Translations under genes and position numbers: made by a program | Shown here: in pieces, positions 17,567 through 28,149 of the stretch | Numbering within the stretch: the stretch's first letter is position 1 | Layout of the letters: the number at the start of each line of letters is the position of its first letter | Notes under the pieces: model-generated | What the model was told of the DNA's origin: nothing | The model's database searches: none | What the model saw: only the letters and a program-made list of their open reading frames with translations | From: Streptomyces sp. NBC_01439 | GTDB taxonomy: Bacteria; Actinomycetota; Actinomycetes; Streptomycetales; Streptomycetaceae | Length of the DNA: 64,000 nt | Reading direction: 5' to 3' | Assembly: GCF_036227605.1 (NCBI RefSeq) | Contig: NZ_CP109487.1 | Span: 6,323,501 to 6,387,500 of the forward strand

Positions 17567-18622
17567 ATGGAGCCGGAGAAGTCGGAGAAGTCGGAGAAGA
17601 TGGCGCACCGGGTGGTCGTCCTCGCCCTCACCGGGCTGCTGCCCTTCGAGCTCGGCATCCCGCACAGGATCTTCGGGCGCGCCAAGAGTTCGGCCGGGCA
17701 GCCGCTGTACGAGATCCTCACCTGCGGGCTCGCCCCGGGGCCGGTGCGCACGGACGCAGACTTCGCGATCCACGTCGAGCACGGCCCGGAACTGCTGGCC
17801 ACCGCCGACACGGTGGTGGTGCCGGCCTCGTACGAGCTGGGCCCGGTGCACGAGGAGGGCCGGCTGACCGACGAGCTCGCGGCGGCGCTGGCGCACATCC
17901 GGCCCGGCACCCGGCTCGTCTCCATCTGCACGGGCGGGTACGTGCTGGCCGCGGCCGGGTTCCTCGACGGGCGTCCCGCCACCACCCACTGGGCCTGCGC
18001 CGAGCACTTCCAGCGGCTCTTCCCGGCCGTCCGGGTCGACCCGGACGTGCTCTACACCGACGACGGGGACGTGCTGACCTCGGCCGGAGTCGCCGCCGGT
18101 GTCGACCTGTGCCTGCACATCGTGCGCCGCGACCACGGCGCGGCCGTCGCCAACGAGGTGGCCCGGCGGACCGTCGTGCCGCCCCACCGGGAGGGCGGGC
18201 AGGCGCAGTTCATCGCGCGCCCGATGCCGGAGCCGCAGCTCGCCACCACCACGGCGGCCCGGGCCTGGGTGCTGGACCGGCTGCACGAACCGCTCCGACT
18301 GACGGACCTGGCCCGCCAGGAGGCCATGTCGGTACGGACCTTCACGCGCCGGTTCCGCGAGGAGTCGGGCGTCAGCCCCGGCCAGTGGATCGTCGGCCGG
18401 CGGGTGGAACGGGCCCGGCAGCTGCTGGAGCAGACGGAGCTGCCGATGGAGCACGTGGCGCGGGACAGCGGCTTCGGTACGGCCCAGTCGCTGCGCAAGC
18501 ACGTGCAGGCGGCGCTGGGGGTGAGCCCGACGGCCTACCGCCGCACCTTCCGCGCGGCCGGTGGGACGGGCAACCTGCCATCTCCTGATGGGCCATCAGT
18601 TATTGCCGGGCCCGCGCATTGA
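17567..18622 (+). CDS. GlxA-type transcriptional regulator (DJ-1/PfpI plus AraC HTH)
   Basis: This 351-residue regulator has an N-terminal DJ-1/PfpI-like domain, with the nucleophile-elbow region SICTGGYVLAAAG, and a C-terminal AraC-type double helix-turn-helix. The HTH shows SVRTFTRRFREESGVSPGQW and the closing GVSPTAYRRTF signature. The effector is unknown. The N-terminus has a short acidic/basic repeat (EKSEKSEK). It probably controls the divergent MFS exporter. Confidence 0.9.
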   Translation: MEPEKSEKSEKMAHRVVVLALTGLLPFELGIPHRIFGRAKSSAGQPLYEILTCGLAPGPVRTDADFAIHVEHGPELLATADTVVVPASYELGPVHEEGRLTDELAAALAHIRPGTRLVSICTGGYVLAAAGFLDGRPATTHWACAEHFQRLFPAVRVDPDVLYTDDGDVLTSAGVAAGVDLCLHIVRRDHGAAVANEVARRTVVPPHREGGQAQFIARPMPEPQLATTTAARAWVLDRLHEPLRLTDLARQEAMSVRTFTRRFREESGVSPGQWIVGRRVERARQLLEQTELPMEHVARDSGFGTAQSLRKHVQAALGVSPTAYRRTFRAAGGTGNLPSPDGPSVIAGPAH

Positions 18623-18694
18623 CTTCTCCCGCCCCCCGCTCGTGAATGGCCCCCTGCGCCGGGCTCGGGCGCGCGGGACCTTAAGGGGCGGGCA

Positions 18695-20038
18695 GTGCGA
18701 ATCGGGGCGCGGAAGCGGAGATGGCCGGCGGCCGTGGGCATGGCCGTGCTGGTGGCCACGACCGGGGGCGCGCTCGGCGCACCCGCCGCGGCCGAGGGGG
18801 AGACGCCTCCGGGCCAGGTGGACTTCCCGACCCACTGCCCGGCGCCCCAGGAGGCCGGGCTCCCGTCCGCGGACGGGCCGACCACCGCGCGGATCACCGT
18901 CGACGATCCGGCCCCGCAGGTCGGTGACACCGTCACCGTGACCTACCAGGTGGTCCGGACCCCCGCCGTCAACCCGGTCGGCGGCGAGCTCCCCGCCGAC
19001 GTGTTGACCCCGACCGGCCGGATCCTGCTGGCGGGCGCCCAGAGCGGCGAGGTCACCGTGGTCGGGGCCAAGCGGAACGACCCCGTTCCGGCGGGCGCGG
19101 CCCTCCCCGCCGTCACGATGACCGGCACGTTCACCGTCACCGCGCCCGGCGAGACCACGCTCGCCCCGGGCGGCTACACGCTGCACACCAGCCACTTGCT
19201 TGACCTCGACACCACCTGCACCGCTGATGCAGCGTCCGCCGCCCCCGTCTCCGCCCGCCTGGCCGCGACCGGACTGCCGACGGCCAACCTGCGCAGCGTC
19301 TTCCTCGGCGCGGCCCGGGGCGGGCCGGGCGCCAAGGTCAAGGTCACCGCCGCCGGCTTTCCGCCGGGCGCGGCCGTTACGGTGGCCGGCCGGGCAGGCG
19401 CCGCCGAGACCGCCGACCGGGTGAGCGCCACCGCCGACGAGCTGGGTACGGCCCTGGTCGAGCTGCCTGTCACGGACAAGGCCACCACGGCGGTGATCGC
19501 CTACGAGGGCGCTGCCTGGTCGGCGCGCCAGGGCTCGGGCCCGGCCGCGTACACGGTCATCGACGCGGCTCCGGCGCCGCCCTCCGCCACCACGCAGAAG
19601 GTCATGGCCACCGTCGAGCCGGGAGTCCTGGGCATGACCCAGGCCGGCGAGGACATCACCCTGGGCGCCGTCCCGTACGGCGACGGTGGCGCCGCCCCCG
19701 GCCGGATCGGGACGGTGACCGTCACCGACGCCCGCGGCGGCCCGGCCGGCTGGACCCTGATCGGCAAGGTCACCGACTTCACCGGACCCGGCGGGATCCG
19801 CATCCCGGGCGCCTCCCTGTCCTGGACCCCGAGGTGCGCGGCGGCCGGGGGGAGCCGCAGCGTCTGTACGCCGGGCAGCGCGGGCGTGGTCGGGTCCGAC
19901 GGGGCGGTGCTCGCCTCCACCCCCGACGCACCGCTGGTCGGCGGCACCTTCACGATCGATGCCACGGTCACCCTCACGGTGCCGCCGTACACCCCGCCGG
20001 GTGCGTACACGGCGGTCCTGACGCTGACCCTGTCGTGA
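18695..20038 (+). CDS. Secreted WxL-like domain protein
   Basis: This 447-residue predicted exported protein has a basic n-region (ARKRRWP), a hydrophobic stretch and an AxA-type cleavage region (GAPAAAEG) near residue 33. The middle is beta-rich and Thr/Val/Gly-rich. The C-terminal 110 residues resemble the WxL surface domain of Firmicutes: GWTLIGKVTDF supplies the WxL motif and YTAVLTLTLS mirrors the distal YxxxLTWTL motif with Leu for Trp. The next gene is DUF916-like, the usual WxL partner, and overlaps by four bases (GTGA). The WxL assignment is an inference from motif and context. Confidence 0.65.
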   Translation: MRIGARKRRWPAAVGMAVLVATTGGALGAPAAAEGETPPGQVDFPTHCPAPQEAGLPSADGPTTARITVDDPAPQVGDTVTVTYQVVRTPAVNPVGGELPADVLTPTGRILLAGAQSGEVTVVGAKRNDPVPAGAALPAVTMTGTFTVTAPGETTLAPGGYTLHTSHLLDLDTTCTADAASAAPVSARLAATGLPTANLRSVFLGAARGGPGAKVKVTAAGFPPGAAVTVAGRAGAAETADRVSATADELGTALVELPVTDKATTAVIAYEGAAWSARQGSGPAAYTVIDAAPAPPSATTQKVMATVEPGVLGMTQAGEDITLGAVPYGDGGAAPGRIGTVTVTDARGGPAGWTLIGKVTDFTGPGGIRIPGASLSWTPRCAAAGGSRSVCTPGSAGVVGSDGAVLASTPDAPLVGGTFTIDATVTLTVPPYTPPGAYTAVLTLTLS

Positions 20039-20055
20039 CGCGGCGCCTCACCCTT

Positions 20056-20146
20056 CCCCAGCTACCGCTGGGAGGCGCCCCCTGGCGGGGCTTCAAGATC
20101 GGGGCTCCGCCGCGGACCCCGCGCCTCAAACGCCGACGAGGCTGGA
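20056..20146 (+). repeat. Dispersed repeat copy C, inside a coding frame
   Basis: It consists of module 2 (CCCCAGCTACCGCTGGGAGG at 20056-20075), then GGCGGGGCTTCAAGA, then module 1 (GCGCCTCAAACGCCGACGAG within 20101-20146). It is translated as part of the DUF916-like open frame. Confidence 0.8.
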
Positions 20147-21083
20147 TTTTCCGGAGCCCGGTTTCGGGAAGGGGCGGGGCGGGGGACGGGCTCCGCGCAG
20201 CGGCAGCCCTGCTCGTCGCCGCCGGGCTCGTCCTCCTGCTCGCCGCGCCGGCCGAGTCCGCGGACGACGGGCAGTGGTCCGTGTCGCCCGTCGCGAACAC
20301 CGTCGGGCAGCGGCCCTCCTTCTACCTCGCCGCCGCGCCCGGCCAGTCCGTCGAGGACGCCGTTACCCTCACCAACCGCACCGACCGGCCCCGCACCTTC
20401 CGGCTGTACGCCGCCGATGCCTATAACACCGCCCGCGACGGCGGCTTCGCCCTGCGCGGCCCCGACGAGCCGCGGCTGGCCACCGCCGCGTGGGCGAGGC
20501 TCGATCGGGAGCGGGTCACCGTAGCGGCCCGCTCGTCGGTCGCCGTCCGCTTCACCCTCACCGTCCCCGACCGGGCGGAACCGGGGGACCACCCCGGCGC
20601 CGTCGTGGCCCTGGAGGAACGGCCGGCCGCCGAGGCCGACACCGGCCGGGGGATCGGCGTGCAGCAGGCCGTCGCCGCCCGGCTGTACCTGCGGGTGACC
20701 GGCCCCACCGCCCCCGACCTCACCGTCCTGGGGGTCACCGTGAACCGGCGCGGCTCCGCCGCGGACGTCGCGTACACGCTCCGCAACACCGGCAACGTCA
20801 CCCTCCGCCCCCGGGCCGCCCTCACCGCCACCGGAGCCCTCGGCCGCCCGCTCCTCGCCCGCGCGCTCGGCGGGCTGCCCGCCGAACTGCTGCCGGGTCA
20901 GGAAGTACGGCTCAGCGCCCGTTGGGAGGGCGCGCCGAGAGCGGAATGGGCCGAGGTCACGGTGCGCGCCCGGGCCGACGGAACCACAGCTCAGGGCCGT
21001 GCGGACCTGGTCCGGCGGCCCTCGCCGATGGCCGTGCCGGCCCTTGCCGCAGTGATCTGGTCGGCGCTGGGAGCCGCATCGGG

Positions 21084-21089
21084 GAGAAT
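21084..21089 (+). promoter_or_regulatory. Leaderless-type -10 box of era
   Basis: GAGAAT lies 7 bases before ATG 21097. GGGGAG at 21081-21086 could alternatively serve as a ribosome site, so either reading supports ATG 21097. Confidence 0.45.
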
Positions 21090-21096
21090 GGCCCGT

Positions 21097-22038
21097 ATGA
21101 GCGATCGTTCCCCCGAGTCCACCGCCCCGCACCGTGCGGGGTTCGCCTGCTTCGTCGGCCGCCCCAACGCGGGGAAGTCGACCCTCACCAACGCACTCGT
21201 GGGCACCAAGGTCGCGATCACCTCCAACCGGCCGCAGACCACCCGCCACACCGTTCGCGGCATCGTGCACCGCCCCGACGCGCAGCTCGTCCTCGTGGAC
21301 ACGCCCGGCCTGCACAAGCCGCGCACCCTGCTCGGCGAGCGCCTCAACGACGTCGTACGGACCACCTGGGCCGAGGTCGACGTCATCGGTTTCTGCCTGC
21401 CGGCCGACCAGAAGCTCGGCCCCGGCGACAAGTTCATCGCCAAGGAGCTGGCGGGGATCAAGAAGACCCCCAAGATCGCCATCATCACCAAGACCGACCT
21501 GGTCGAGTCCAAGCAGCTGGCCGAGCAGCTCCTCGCCGTGCACCAGCTCGGCGCCGAGCTCGGCTTCGAGTGGGCCGAGATCGTTCCCGTCTCGGCCGTC
21601 GGCGACACCCAGGTCCAGCTGCTGGCCGACCTGATCGCGCCGCTGCTGCCGGAGAGCCCGCCGCTGTACCCGGAGGGCGACCTCACCGACGAGCCCGAGA
21701 TGGTCATGGTCGCGGAGCTGATCCGCGAGGCCGCACTGGAGGGCGTACGGGACGAGCTCCCGCACTCCATCGCCGTGGTCGTCGAAGAGATGATCCCGCG
21801 CGAGAACCGTCCGGCGGACCGGCCGCTGCTCGACATCCACGCCAACGTCTACATCGAGCGGCCGAGCCAGAAGGGCATCATCATCGGCCCGAAGGGCTCC
21901 CGCCTGAAGGAGGTCGGGATGAAGTCGCGCAAGCACATCGAGGCGCTGCTCGGCACCCCGGTCTTCCTCGACCTGCACGTGAAGGTCGCCAAGGACTGGC
22001 AGCGGGACCCCAAGCAGCTGCGCAAGCTCGGTTTCTGA
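21097..22038 (+). CDS. era: GTPase Era
   Basis: This 313-residue essential GTPase acts in 30S ribosome assembly. The G motifs are complete: G1 GRPNAGKST, G3 DTPG and G4 TKTD. The C-terminal KH domain contains GIIIGPKGSRLKEVG and binds the 3' end of 16S rRNA. ATG 21097 is chosen by the family N-terminus and by GAGAAT and GGGGAG just upstream. The same frame is open backwards into the DUF916-like gene without a stop. A strong convergent terminator follows at 22065-22104. Confidence 0.97.
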   Translation: MSDRSPESTAPHRAGFACFVGRPNAGKSTLTNALVGTKVAITSNRPQTTRHTVRGIVHRPDAQLVLVDTPGLHKPRTLLGERLNDVVRTTWAEVDVIGFCLPADQKLGPGDKFIAKELAGIKKTPKIAIITKTDLVESKQLAEQLLAVHQLGAELGFEWAEIVPVSAVGDTQVQLLADLIAPLLPESPPLYPEGDLTDEPEMVMVAELIREAALEGVRDELPHSIAVVVEEMIPRENRPADRPLLDIHANVYIERPSQKGIIIGPKGSRLKEVGMKSRKHIEALLGTPVFLDLHVKVAKDWQRDPKQLRKLGF

Positions 22039-22064
22039 GGCGCGGACCGCGCACCCGGCGACGA

Positions 22065-22104
22065 CGAACGGACGCGACCCCCGCACCGGGGCCGCGTCCG
22101 TTCG
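22065..22104. terminator. Bidirectional terminator between era and the methyltransferase
   Basis: A 12-bp perfect stem (CGAACGGACGCG with its complement at 22093-22104) has further inner C/G pairing. It sits between convergent genes. Confidence 0.8.
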
Positions 22105-22145
22105 CCGTTCAGCCCGTCGTTCCGTCCTACCGTCGTTCCGTCACG

Positions 22146-22817
22146 CTATGCGGGCCGGCGCACCCGGACCACGTTGTCCGTACGGGTCCCGGGCGTTCCG
22201 TCGGGCTGGTTCTGGATCCGCTCGGTCTCCTCGGCCCGCAGCACCTCCCAGCCCGCCGTGACCGGCTCCAGCTGCGCGAGGACCTCCTCGGGCGTGGGGA
22301 AGTGCGCCTCCTCCCGCTCCTCCTGCCACGGCGCCCAGCCCGCGTGGCCGACCACCAGCAGGGTGCCGCCGGGGGCCACGGCCGCGGCGGCCGTGCGCAG
22401 GACCGCGTCACGGGGGAAGTCCCCGTAGTTGTGCAGGAAGCACGCGGAGACGAGGTCGAACTCCCCCTGCGGGAAGGACTCCGTCAGGTCGTGCCGTGCG
22501 AAGGAGACGCGGTCGCTGACCCCGGCCTCCGCCGCGTGCTCGGTCGCCCGGCCGAGGGCGACCCCGGAGATGTCGGTCCCGGTGACCGTCCATCCGCGGC
22601 GGGCCAGCCAGACGGCGTCGGCGCCCTCCCCGCACCCCAGGTCCAGGGCCCGGCCCGGGGCGAGGGCGGACACCTCGTGCACCAGCATGGCGTTGGCCTC
22701 GCCGCTCCAGATGCGGTGGCCCTCCCCGTACCGGCCGTCCCAGAACTCCTCGCCCGCCACCGCTCCGGGCTCGGGGTGGTGGTGGGCGTGCGTGTGGGTG
22801 TGCGCGTGCTCGGTCAT
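22146..22817 (-). CDS. Class I SAM-dependent methyltransferase with His-rich N-terminus
   Basis: This 223-residue methyltransferase has motif I ALDLGCGEGADAVWLA and the later FDLVSACFLHNY. The overall pattern resembles TehB/thiopurine-type enzymes. The N-terminus HAHTHTHAHHHPEP has eight His within residues 4-14 and may bind a metal. A GAGGAAG ribosome site precedes ATG 22817. The substrate is unknown. It shares a strand with the acetyltransferase and protease-inhibitor genes but lies 115 bases from them, so co-transcription is uncertain. Confidence 0.85.
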   Translation of the reverse strand: MTEHAHTHTHAHHHPEPGAVAGEEFWDGRYGEGHRIWSGEANAMLVHEVSALAPGRALDLGCGEGADAVWLARRGWTVTGTDISGVALGRATEHAAEAGVSDRVSFARHDLTESFPQGEFDLVSACFLHNYGDFPRDAVLRTAAAAVAPGGTLLVVGHAGWAPWQEEREEAHFPTPEEVLAQLEPVTAGWEVLRAEETERIQNQPDGTPGTRTDNVVRVRRPA

Positions 22818-22932
22818 GGCTTCCTCTTCCCGTCCGGGTGCCGGTACGGCAGATGCTCCGCCCGTCCGGCGAAGTGCGGCAAACTTTGTTGCCGACCCGG
22901 CAAAAGAGGAATCTGGCGACCGCGCGGGCGCA

Positions 22933-23763
22933 TTACGCCGGCGGCTCGGCGATCAGGGCCGTGGCCACCCGGCGGAAGCCGATGCGGGCGTAGACGCGGG
23001 CCACGTCCTCGTCGCCCGCCGACAGGAAGACCGTACGGGCCCCGCGCTCCCGGGCCCGTGCGACCAGGGCGGCCGTGACCCCGAGGGCCAGGCCCTGGCG
23101 GCGGGCCGACGGGAGGGTGCCGACGCCCACCACCTCCACGACGTCCCCGACCGGGTTGTACTGGCCCGCGCAGAGCACCACCCCGTCCCGTACGGCCGCG
23201 GCCAGGACCGTGCTGCCTGCGGCCAGCTTCTCGGCCACGCGGGCCCGGCCCGCCTCGGCCGCCGGGTCCGTCAGCGCCGCCGCCAGTTCCGCTGGGCCCG
23301 CCTCGCCGACCGCCGTTCCCGGGGCCGCGAAGGCCAGGGCCGGGACCGTCACGGCGGCGGTGAGCAGCGGGTCGTCGGCGTCGAGCAGACGGACTTCGGG
23401 GTGCGGGGGAAGGGCCTCGGCCGCCGGGTCCAGGACCATCAGCGGGTGGGCGTGGACGTGGAGCCCCGCCGCCTCCACCGCGGCCCGGAGCGAGGGGCTG
23501 GTTTCGGCCACCCACTCGAAGGCCTCGGGGACCTTCAGCTCCCGCTGGCGCTGCCAGACCCGCTCCACGTCGGCCCGGGTTGCCCCGGGGCCGCCGAGCG
23601 CGGGCCGCGCGTAGTACGGCCAGCCCGCGCCCTCCTGGACGAACAGGGTCAGGGGGCCGAAGTCCTCGGCGCGGGCCCCGCCCACCCGCGGCACCGTGTC
23701 GTAGTACCGCTCGAGCTCGGACAACGTCGGGTCGATCATGTGGTCGGTCATCCGGTCATCCAA
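22933..23763 (-). CDS. GNAT family N-acetyltransferase
   Basis: This 276-residue protein has a C-terminal GNAT domain (about residues 165-275). The acetyl-CoA-binding motif is seen as LPSARRQGLALGVTAAL, followed by the ARVYARIGFRRV motif. The N-terminal half is a second, diverged GNAT-like region. The substrate is unknown. In-frame ATGs at 23751 and 23739 are also possible starts. It follows the emfourin gene by 39 bases on the same strand and could be its operon partner. Confidence 0.85.
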   Translation of the reverse strand: MDDRMTDHMIDPTLSELERYYDTVPRVGGARAEDFGPLTLFVQEGAGWPYYARPALGGPGATRADVERVWQRQRELKVPEAFEWVAETSPSLRAAVEAAGLHVHAHPLMVLDPAAEALPPHPEVRLLDADDPLLTAAVTVPALAFAAPGTAVGEAGPAELAAALTDPAAEAGRARVAEKLAAGSTVLAAAVRDGVVLCAGQYNPVGDVVEVVGVGTLPSARRQGLALGVTAALVARARERGARTVFLSAGDEDVARVYARIGFRRVATALIAEPPA

Positions 23764-23802
23764 ACAAAGGGGCGCCGCGCGGGCACCTCCTTTCCGGACC
23801 GC

Positions 23803-24072
23803 TCAGGCGCCCTCCTTCAGCACGCGCGAGATCAGCGCCCGCTGGGCGTCGGAGAGGTTCGGCTCCGCGCAGGCCAGCGTCCGCCCGTCCACGGTGATCC
23901 GGTAGGAGAAGCCGTCCCGTACCCGGTCCGCAGGGTCGCCCGGCGGCCCGGGCCGCAGCGCGAGCTGGGCCAGGGCCTTCCACTCGTCCTCGTCCGGCCG
24001 GCCCGCGGTGTCCACCTCGGCCCGGCGCTCGATGCCCGCGAAGCCGCCCGTCCGTACCACCTGAATGCGCAT
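23803..24072 (-). CDS. Protealysin inhibitor emfourin-like protein
   Basis: This 89-residue protein matches the emfourin family by its start MRIQVVRTGGFAGIERR and its ending LSDAQRALISRVL. Emfourin is a small cytoplasmic inhibitor of protealysin-like M4 metalloproteases, usually encoded directly beside its target. Here it lies 9 bases downstream of the M4 protease gene on the same strand, which fits a protease-inhibitor operon. It has no signal peptide. Confidence 0.88.
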   Translation of the reverse strand: MRIQVVRTGGFAGIERRAEVDTAGRPDEDEWKALAQLALRPGPPGDPADRVRDGFSYRITVDGRTLACAEPNLSDAQRALISRVLKEGA

Positions 24073-24081
24073 GGGTGCCCT

Positions 24082-25158
24082 CTACCCCGCGAGCGGGACA
24101 CCCACCGCGGACCACGCCTTCTGGAGCGCCTGGTGCTCGGCGCCGCCGGCCCCGTACCGGGTCACGGCCGCCGCGGTCGAGAGCCGGGCGAAGTCCGCGA
24201 AGTTCGCCCGGGGGGTGAGGTCGCCGCCGGTCAGGGTGTCGTACCAGATCCGTCCGGCCCGCTCCCAGGCCTTGCCGCCCAGCTCGGTCGCCACGATGTA
24301 GAAGGCGTGGTTGGGGATGCCGGAGTTGATGTGGACGCCGCCGTTGTCGCTGTGGGTGTTCACGTAGCCGTCCATCGTGGCCGGCTGCGGGTCCTTGCCC
24401 AGCTCGTCGTCGTCGTACGCGGTGCCCGGGGCCTTCATCGAGCGCAGTGCGACCCCGGTGACGTTGGGGCCGAGCAGCCCGGCCCCGATCAGCCAGTCGG
24501 CCTCCTCGGCCGTCTGCTCCAGCGAGTACTGCTTGATCAGCGAGCCGAAGACGTCCGACATCGACTCGTTCAGGGCGCCCGACTGGCCGCGGTAGACCAG
24601 GTTCGCCGTGTACTGGGTGACGCCGTGGGTCAGCTCGTGGCCGATGACGTCCACCGACACGGTGAAGTCGAGGAAGAGGTCCCCGTCCCCGTCGCCGAAG
24701 ACCATCTGCTGGCCGTCCCAGAACGCGTTGTTGTACTCCTCGCCGTAGTGGACGGTCGCGTCCAGGGGGAGCCCGGAGTCGTCGATCGAGCGCCGGCCGA
24801 AACCCTTCAGGAAGAGTTCGTACGTCGCCCCGAGGCCCGCGTAGGCGCGGTTGACGGTGGCGTCCTTGCTCAGCGGGTCGCCCTCCCCGCGGACCTTCGC
24901 CCCGGGCAGCCGGGTGCGGTGCTGGGCGTCGTAGACGGTCCGGTCCGGATCGTCGGAGGTCGGCGCGGCGAGCACGGGGACGATCCCGCGGACGGCGGTG
25001 ACCCGGCGCCGGGTGCGCAGCATGGAGTCGCGCTCCAGCGTGCGCTGGGCGAGGTCGGCGCGGCGGGAGTCCTCGGACAGGGCGGCCTTGTCGAGGAGGT
25101 GCGGCGGGACGACCGTGCAGAAGACGGGGTGGTGGCGGTGGGTGTGGGAGGCATCCAT
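24082..25158 (-). CDS. Protealysin-like M4 metallopeptidase
   Basis: This 358-residue thermolysin-family protease has the zinc motif HELTH in DVIGHELTHGVTQY and the third ligand Glu in ALNESMSDVFGS, with the catalytic His region DNGGVHINSGIPNHAFY. There is no signal peptide. The short N-terminal precursor carries the protealysin PPL motif (FCTVVPPHLL), and an unusual HTHRHH precedes it. ATG 25158 is used because the codon at 25167 is TTG. Protealysin-like enzymes are often retained in the cytoplasm or exported without a classical signal. The downstream emfourin gene supports this subfamily. Confidence 0.93.
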   Translation of the reverse strand: MDASHTHRHHPVFCTVVPPHLLDKAALSEDSRRADLAQRTLERDSMLRTRRRVTAVRGIVPVLAAPTSDDPDRTVYDAQHRTRLPGAKVRGEGDPLSKDATVNRAYAGLGATYELFLKGFGRRSIDDSGLPLDATVHYGEEYNNAFWDGQQMVFGDGDGDLFLDFTVSVDVIGHELTHGVTQYTANLVYRGQSGALNESMSDVFGSLIKQYSLEQTAEEADWLIGAGLLGPNVTGVALRSMKAPGTAYDDDELGKDPQPATMDGYVNTHSDNGGVHINSGIPNHAFYIVATELGGKAWERAGRIWYDTLTGGDLTPRANFADFARLSTAAAVTRYGAGGAEHQALQKAWSAVGVPLAG

Positions 25159-25209
25159 GCCCGGCAATGTGGCAGTGGGTCATGGTGGTGTCACTACCTG
25201 CGACCATGA

Positions 25210-27288
<2,079 letters not shown>

Positions 27289-27301
27289 CCCCCCGTACGC
27301 G

Positions 27302-27334
27302 ACCCCGCTCCCTCCCCTCTGGAGGGGGCGGGGT
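27302..27334 (+). terminator. Terminator after leuA
   Basis: A 14-bp stem (ACCCCGCTCCCTCC with its complement, one G-T pair) and a 5-base loop start 13 bases after the leuA stop. Confidence 0.75.
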
Positions 27335-27390
27335 TCCGCCGTCCCCGCGCCGGCCGGATGGCGCGCCGGCGCGGGGGCGCGGGCGGGCCC

Positions 27391-28149
27391 TCAGCGGGCC
27401 AGGTAGCCGCCGTCCACCGGCAGGACCACGCCCGTCACGAACGAGGCCGCGTCCGAGGCCAGGAAGGCGATGACGCGGGCCACCTCCTCGGGCTCCCCGA
27501 GCCGGCCCATGGGGTGCGCCCCCGCGATCTCCGACAGGTACTCCGGACCGCCCGGCTCGTCCTTCAGCGCGATCACCCGCTCCGTACGGATGGTTCCCGG
27601 TGCCACCGCGTTGACCCGGATCCCGTGTGCGGCCCACTCCACCGCGAGGTGCTTCGTCAGCCCGGAGGCCACGAACTTCGCGGGTCCGTACGCGGCCTGG
27701 CGGGCCTGCCCGGCCACTCCCGAGATCGAGGACACGCAGACCAGGGCCCCGCCGGGGCGCGGCTGCGCGGTCATCGCCTCGATGGCGTACTTGCAGGTCA
27801 AGAACATGCCGCGGCCGTCGACCGCCATGACGTGGTCCCAGTCCTCGGGGCTGGTCTCGCGGACGTCGGAGAGGGGGAGCACCCCGGCGTTCGCCACGGC
27901 CACGTCGAGGCGCCCGTACGCCCCGACGGCGGCCGCGACCATCGCGCGGTTGGCCTCCGGATCGGAGACGTCACCGGCGACCGCGGTGATCGCACACCCC
28001 TCGTCGGCCAGTTCCGTACGCAGGGCCTCGACCCCGGGGCCATTGATGTCGGCCGCGGTCACCCGGGCCCCGGAGCGGGCCAACAGCCGGGCGGTGGCCC
28101 GGCCGATCCCGCTCGCGGCGCCGGTGACCAGACAGGACTTCTCGTTCAT
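27391..28149 (-). CDS. SDR family oxidoreductase
   Basis: This 252-residue classical short-chain dehydrogenase has the cofactor motif TGAASGIGRA near the N-terminus. ADINGP after strand 2 suggests NAD(H) preference. The catalytic Ser is in VSSISG and the YxxxK pair in YGPAK. The substrate is unknown. The MNEKSCLVTG start at 28149 is chosen because the fold begins directly after it. The longer frame to 28242 would add unrelated residues. Confidence 0.9.
   Translation of the reverse strand: MNEKSCLVTGAASGIGRATARLLARSGARVTAADINGPGVEALRTELADEGCAITAVAGDVSDPEANRAMVAAAVGAYGRLDVAVANAGVLPLSDVRETSPEDWDHVMAVDGRGMFLTCKYAIEAMTAQPRPGGALVCVSSISGVAGQARQAAYGPAKFVASGLTKHLAVEWAAHGIRVNAVAPGTIRTERVIALKDEPGGPEYLSEIAGAHPMGRLGEPEEVARVIAFLASDAASFVTGVVLPVDGGYLAR

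Larger units (their letters stand above)
20035..21096 (+). pseudogene. DUF916/WxL-partner-like gene, repeat-invaded and fused in frame to era
   Basis: The central part (about residues 76-300) has the DUF916 pattern: WSVSPVANTVGQRPSFYLAA, then TLTNRTDRPRTFRLYAADAYN and PDRAEPGDHPGAVVAL. These proteins bind peptidoglycan or WxL partners and end in a membrane helix with a basic tail. The only plausible start is GTG 20035, overlapping the upstream stop. Codons 8-37 are encoded by a dispersed repeat (20056-20146), which pushes the signal-like AAAALLVAAGLVLLLAA to residues 55-71. There is no stop before era, and the C-terminus is a short hydrophobic stretch running into the era start. It is probably decaying, although a DUF916-Era fusion is formally encoded. 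Confidence 0.6.

Noticed and set aside
22429..25209. A 926-codon plus-strand frame opposite the acetyltransferase and M4 protease genes
   Set aside because: The composition (runs of Gly, Arg, Ala) is that of an antisense shadow. The minus-strand genes have clear motifs.
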